Shown one piece after another: positions 62,510 to 64,000 of a stretch of DNA of 64,000 nucleotides. The notes below the pieces were generated by a model that was not told the DNA's origin, ran no database searches, and saw only the letters and a program-made list of their open reading frames with translations. The position numbers and the translations under genes were made by a program. Position 1 is the stretch's first letter. Every line of letters begins with the position of its first letter. Location: NCBI RefSeq assembly GCF_040932485.1, contig NZ_JBFRBH010000001.1, positions 744,001-808,000 of the forward strand, read 5' to 3'. Origin of the DNA: Gymnodinialimonas sp. 202GB13-11. Lineage in GTDB: Bacteria > Pseudomonadota > Alphaproteobacteria > Rhodobacterales > Rhodobacteraceae.

Positions 62510-63679
62510 TCAGCCACACTCCGCCAGGGTGGTCGCCATGTTGTGAATAAGCTGCGGGTAGAGCGTCGCGCCCAGTGCCAGCTCTGCGCCAATCGGGTCG
62601 ATCACCGCTGTGCCAGCTTCGGTGCCATCCAGAACCGTTTCGATCAGGCCGGGGTTGAATTGCGGCTCCGCCAGGACGCAGTCGATGCCTTCATCCCGAA
62701 TGCGCCCTTGAATCTCAGCCAGACGTGCCGGGCTTGGGTCCGTCGCGTCACCGAGTGAGATCGCGCCCGCAGCGCTCAGGCCAAAATCGTTCTCGAAGTA
62801 CTGATAGGCGTCATGGAAGACGATGAATTGCTTGTCCTGCACCGGCTCAAGAATGCCCGAGACGTCTGCGATCAGCGCCGCAAGCTCCGCCTGTCCTTCG
62901 ACCGCATTCGCAAAGTAGGTGCTGGCATTCTCCGGATCAGCCGCCGAAAGCTGTGCTGCGATGATCGGCAGCCACGCGCTGGCGTTTTGTGGCGAGAGCC
63001 ATGCATGGGGATCAAACGCGCCATGGTCGTGGCCTTCATGGCCATGCGCATCTGCGTGCTCTTCATGGTCATGATCTTCGTGCCCATGCTCATCGTGCCC
63101 GTGCTCCTCGTGCTCGTGGCCGTCTTCTTCGCCATGCTCTTCGTGCTCGTGTTCCTCGTGGTCATGATCGCCGTCCTCGGCATGCTCCTCATGATCATGC
63201 TCCTCGTGATCATGGTCATGGTCGCCATGCCCATCTTCCTCGGCATGTTCTTCATGATCATGGTCCTCATGATCGCCATGATCGCCTTGATCGTCCTCGT
63301 CCCCATGAACATGCGCTTCAAACAGCGCGCCTTCACGGAACTCCAACGCGACCGTGCCTTCCGCCCCCAAAAGCTCCGTCACCGCAGCCCCCTCGGCCAA
63401 CGTCTCCACCGCATCTTCCATCCATGGCGTCAGCCCCTCACCGATCCAGAACACCAGATCAGCCTCCTGCAGTGCGCGCGCCTCCGATGGGCGAAGGTTG
63501 TATTCATGGGGCGAAGCGCCCGCCGGAATCACCAGTTCAGGCTCCCCCACACCTTCCATCACGCGGGCCACCAGCGAATGCACCGGCGCAATATCGACGG
63601 CAACGTTCGGCACATCAGCCATCGCCGTGCCCCCCATCAACATGGCCCCGACCGACAGTGAAACGCGCATTCTGGACAT
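62510..63679 (-). CDS. znuA: Zinc ABC transporter substrate-binding protein ZnuA with long His-rich loop
   Basis: A periplasmic zinc-binding protein of 389 residues with a signal peptide (VSLSVGAMLMGGTAMADV). Family positions are VDIAPVHSLVARVMEGVG, the first zinc His in PAGASPHEYNLRPSEARAL, DPHAWLSPQNASAWLPIIAA and VFHDAYQYFENDFGLSA. Between them lies a roughly 98-residue loop with 32 His and many Asp/Glu, much longer than usual. The start at 63679 has a GAGGTG ribosome site; 63691 is possible. Divergent from zur; no znuB or znuC is in the window. Confidence 0.95.
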   Translation of the reverse strand: MSRMRVSLSVGAMLMGGTAMADVPNVAVDIAPVHSLVARVMEGVGEPELVIPAGASPHEYNLRPSEARALQEADLVFWIGEGLTPWMEDAVETLAEGAAVTELLGAEGTVALEFREGALFEAHVHGDEDDQGDHGDHEDHDHEEHAEEDGHGDHDHDHEEHDHEEHAEDGDHDHEEHEHEEHGEEDGHEHEEHGHDEHGHEDHDHEEHADAHGHEGHDHGAFDPHAWLSPQNASAWLPIIAAQLSAADPENASTYFANAVEGQAELAALIADVSGILEPVQDKQFIVFHDAYQYFENDFGLSAAGAISLGDATDPSPARLAEIQGRIRDEGIDCVLAEPQFNPGLIETVLDGTEAGTAVIDPIGAELALGATLYPQLIHNMATTLAECG

Positions 63680-63689
63680 AGGACACCTC

Positions 63690-63737
63690 ATGTGATTGTA
63701 TAACATTTCACACCGGATAAACGATACACTATAACAT
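63690..63737. promoter_or_regulatory. Candidate Zur boxes between znuA and zur
   Basis: Two TATAACAT half-sites occur at 63699-63706 and 63730-63737. The first belongs to a 17-base imperfect dyad, ATGTGATTGTATAACAT (63690-63706). This agrees with the alphaproteobacterial Zur pattern (TGTTATA..TATAACA). The second half-site runs into the zur start codon. Confidence 0.65.
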
Positions 63738-64000
63738 GACAAGCCCATCCTCCGCCCCCATCGGTTTCGAACAGCACGACCATGGTGCCTGCGTCAGCGA
63801 CGCATTGGCCGCCGCTGATGCGCGCTGTGCGGCTGAGGGACTGCGGCTAACGCCCGTGCGCCGTAAGGTGCTGGAATTGCTTCTGAAGGAGCATCGAGCC
63901 CTTGGCGCCTACGCGATCCTTGATCTGCTGCGTGATGCAGGGTTTGGCTCACAACCACCCGTCGCCTACCGCGCGCTCGATTTCCTGTCTGAACACGGCT
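63736..64000 (+). CDS. zur: Zinc uptake regulator Zur (Fur family), C-terminus off the right edge
   Basis: 88 codons are visible. The N-terminus FEQHDHGACVSDALAAADAR and helix-turn-helix LRLTPVRRKVLELLLKEHRA with GAYAILDLLRDAGFGSQPPV and YRALDFLSEHG match alphaproteobacterial Zur. It represses znu genes when zinc is replete. No ribosome site precedes the ATG at 63736, so the mRNA may be leaderless or the start may differ. Confidence 0.93.
   Translation, partial: MTSPSSAPIGFEQHDHGACVSDALAAADARCAAEGLRLTPVRRKVLELLLKEHRALGAYAILDLLRDAGFGSQPPVAYRALDFLSEHG

Noticed and set aside
63016-63318. CRISPR-like array of short repeats
   Set aside because: The repeats are in-frame His/Asp/Glu codons of znuA with no constant repeat-spacer unit.

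Overview
The window is high-GC, densely packed chromosomal DNA from an aerobic alphaproteobacterium. It most resembles the Rhodobacteraceae (Roseobacter group). Supporting signs are the aerobic (CobG/CobN-type) cobalamin pathway, the smoEFGKS-mtlK polyol operon order, the hisD-UPF0262-phosphatase neighbourhood downstream of murA, DUF1127 and DUF2948 proteins, and a Zur/ZnuA pair. I see no insertion sequence, prophage, integrase or CRISPR array. Most neighbouring genes overlap by 1-4 bases (ATGA, GTGA, TAATG), so they should be translationally coupled. No gene-free stretch exceeds 300 bases.

Layout. 1-10 kb: fatty-acid beta-oxidation on the minus strand (multifunctional FadJ-type protein, thiolase, a DmdC-like acyl-CoA dehydrogenase) with two paralogous MerR regulators, a GST, a YidD-like protein and small secreted or membrane proteins. 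A 14-base motif occurs upstream of both the first merR and the thiolase. 10-17 kb: two hotdog thioesterases, a MATE exporter, an ArsC-like protein, pyrD, a DUF952 protein, a secreted 5'-nucleotidase, a DUF1127 microprotein and an SRAP protein.

17-34.3 kb: a nearly complete aerobic cobalamin locus. A minus-strand operon cobO-cupin-HAD-cobQ diverges from a long plus-strand operon headed by a clear cobalamin riboswitch: DUF1636-cobW-small barrel protein-cobN-cobG-cobH-cobI-cobJ-cobL-cobE-cobM-cobB-cobA-cobF. cobK is inserted on the opposite strand and shares overlapping start codons with cobL. CobG is short and lacks the C-terminal cysteine region expected for the Fe-S/siroheme-type enzyme. A 101-residue protein resembling EF-Tu domain II sits directly after the CobW GTPase.

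34.4-44.1 kb: a cobalt-type nitrile hydratase (alpha, beta, accessory), a GH13 alpha-glucosidase, tRNA-Gly(TCC), an MsbA-like ABC exporter, an acyl-CoA synthetase, a YcaQ-like winged-helix protein and a CapA-like lipoprotein. 44.1-46.9 kb: gentisate catabolism (3-hydroxybenzoate 6-hydroxylase-like, gentisate dioxygenase, a divergent maleylpyruvate isomerase-like protein). 47-54.6 kb: polyol (sorbitol/mannitol) uptake and oxidation (smoEFGKS-mtlK) with a LacI regulator and two matching palindromic operators. 54.7-60.1 kb: tRNA-Thr(GGT), murA, DUF2948, a double GNAT, hisD, UPF0262 and a low-molecular-weight phosphatase. 60.2-62.4 kb: an unusual 724-residue membrane protein that seems to be an alpha/beta hydrolase split by many membrane segments. 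62.5-64 kb: znuA with a very long His-rich loop, divergent from zur, which runs off the right edge.

The most unusual items are the split membrane hydrolase, the truncated CobG, the free-standing EF-Tu-domain-II-like protein, and the cobK/cobL head-to-head start-codon overlap.
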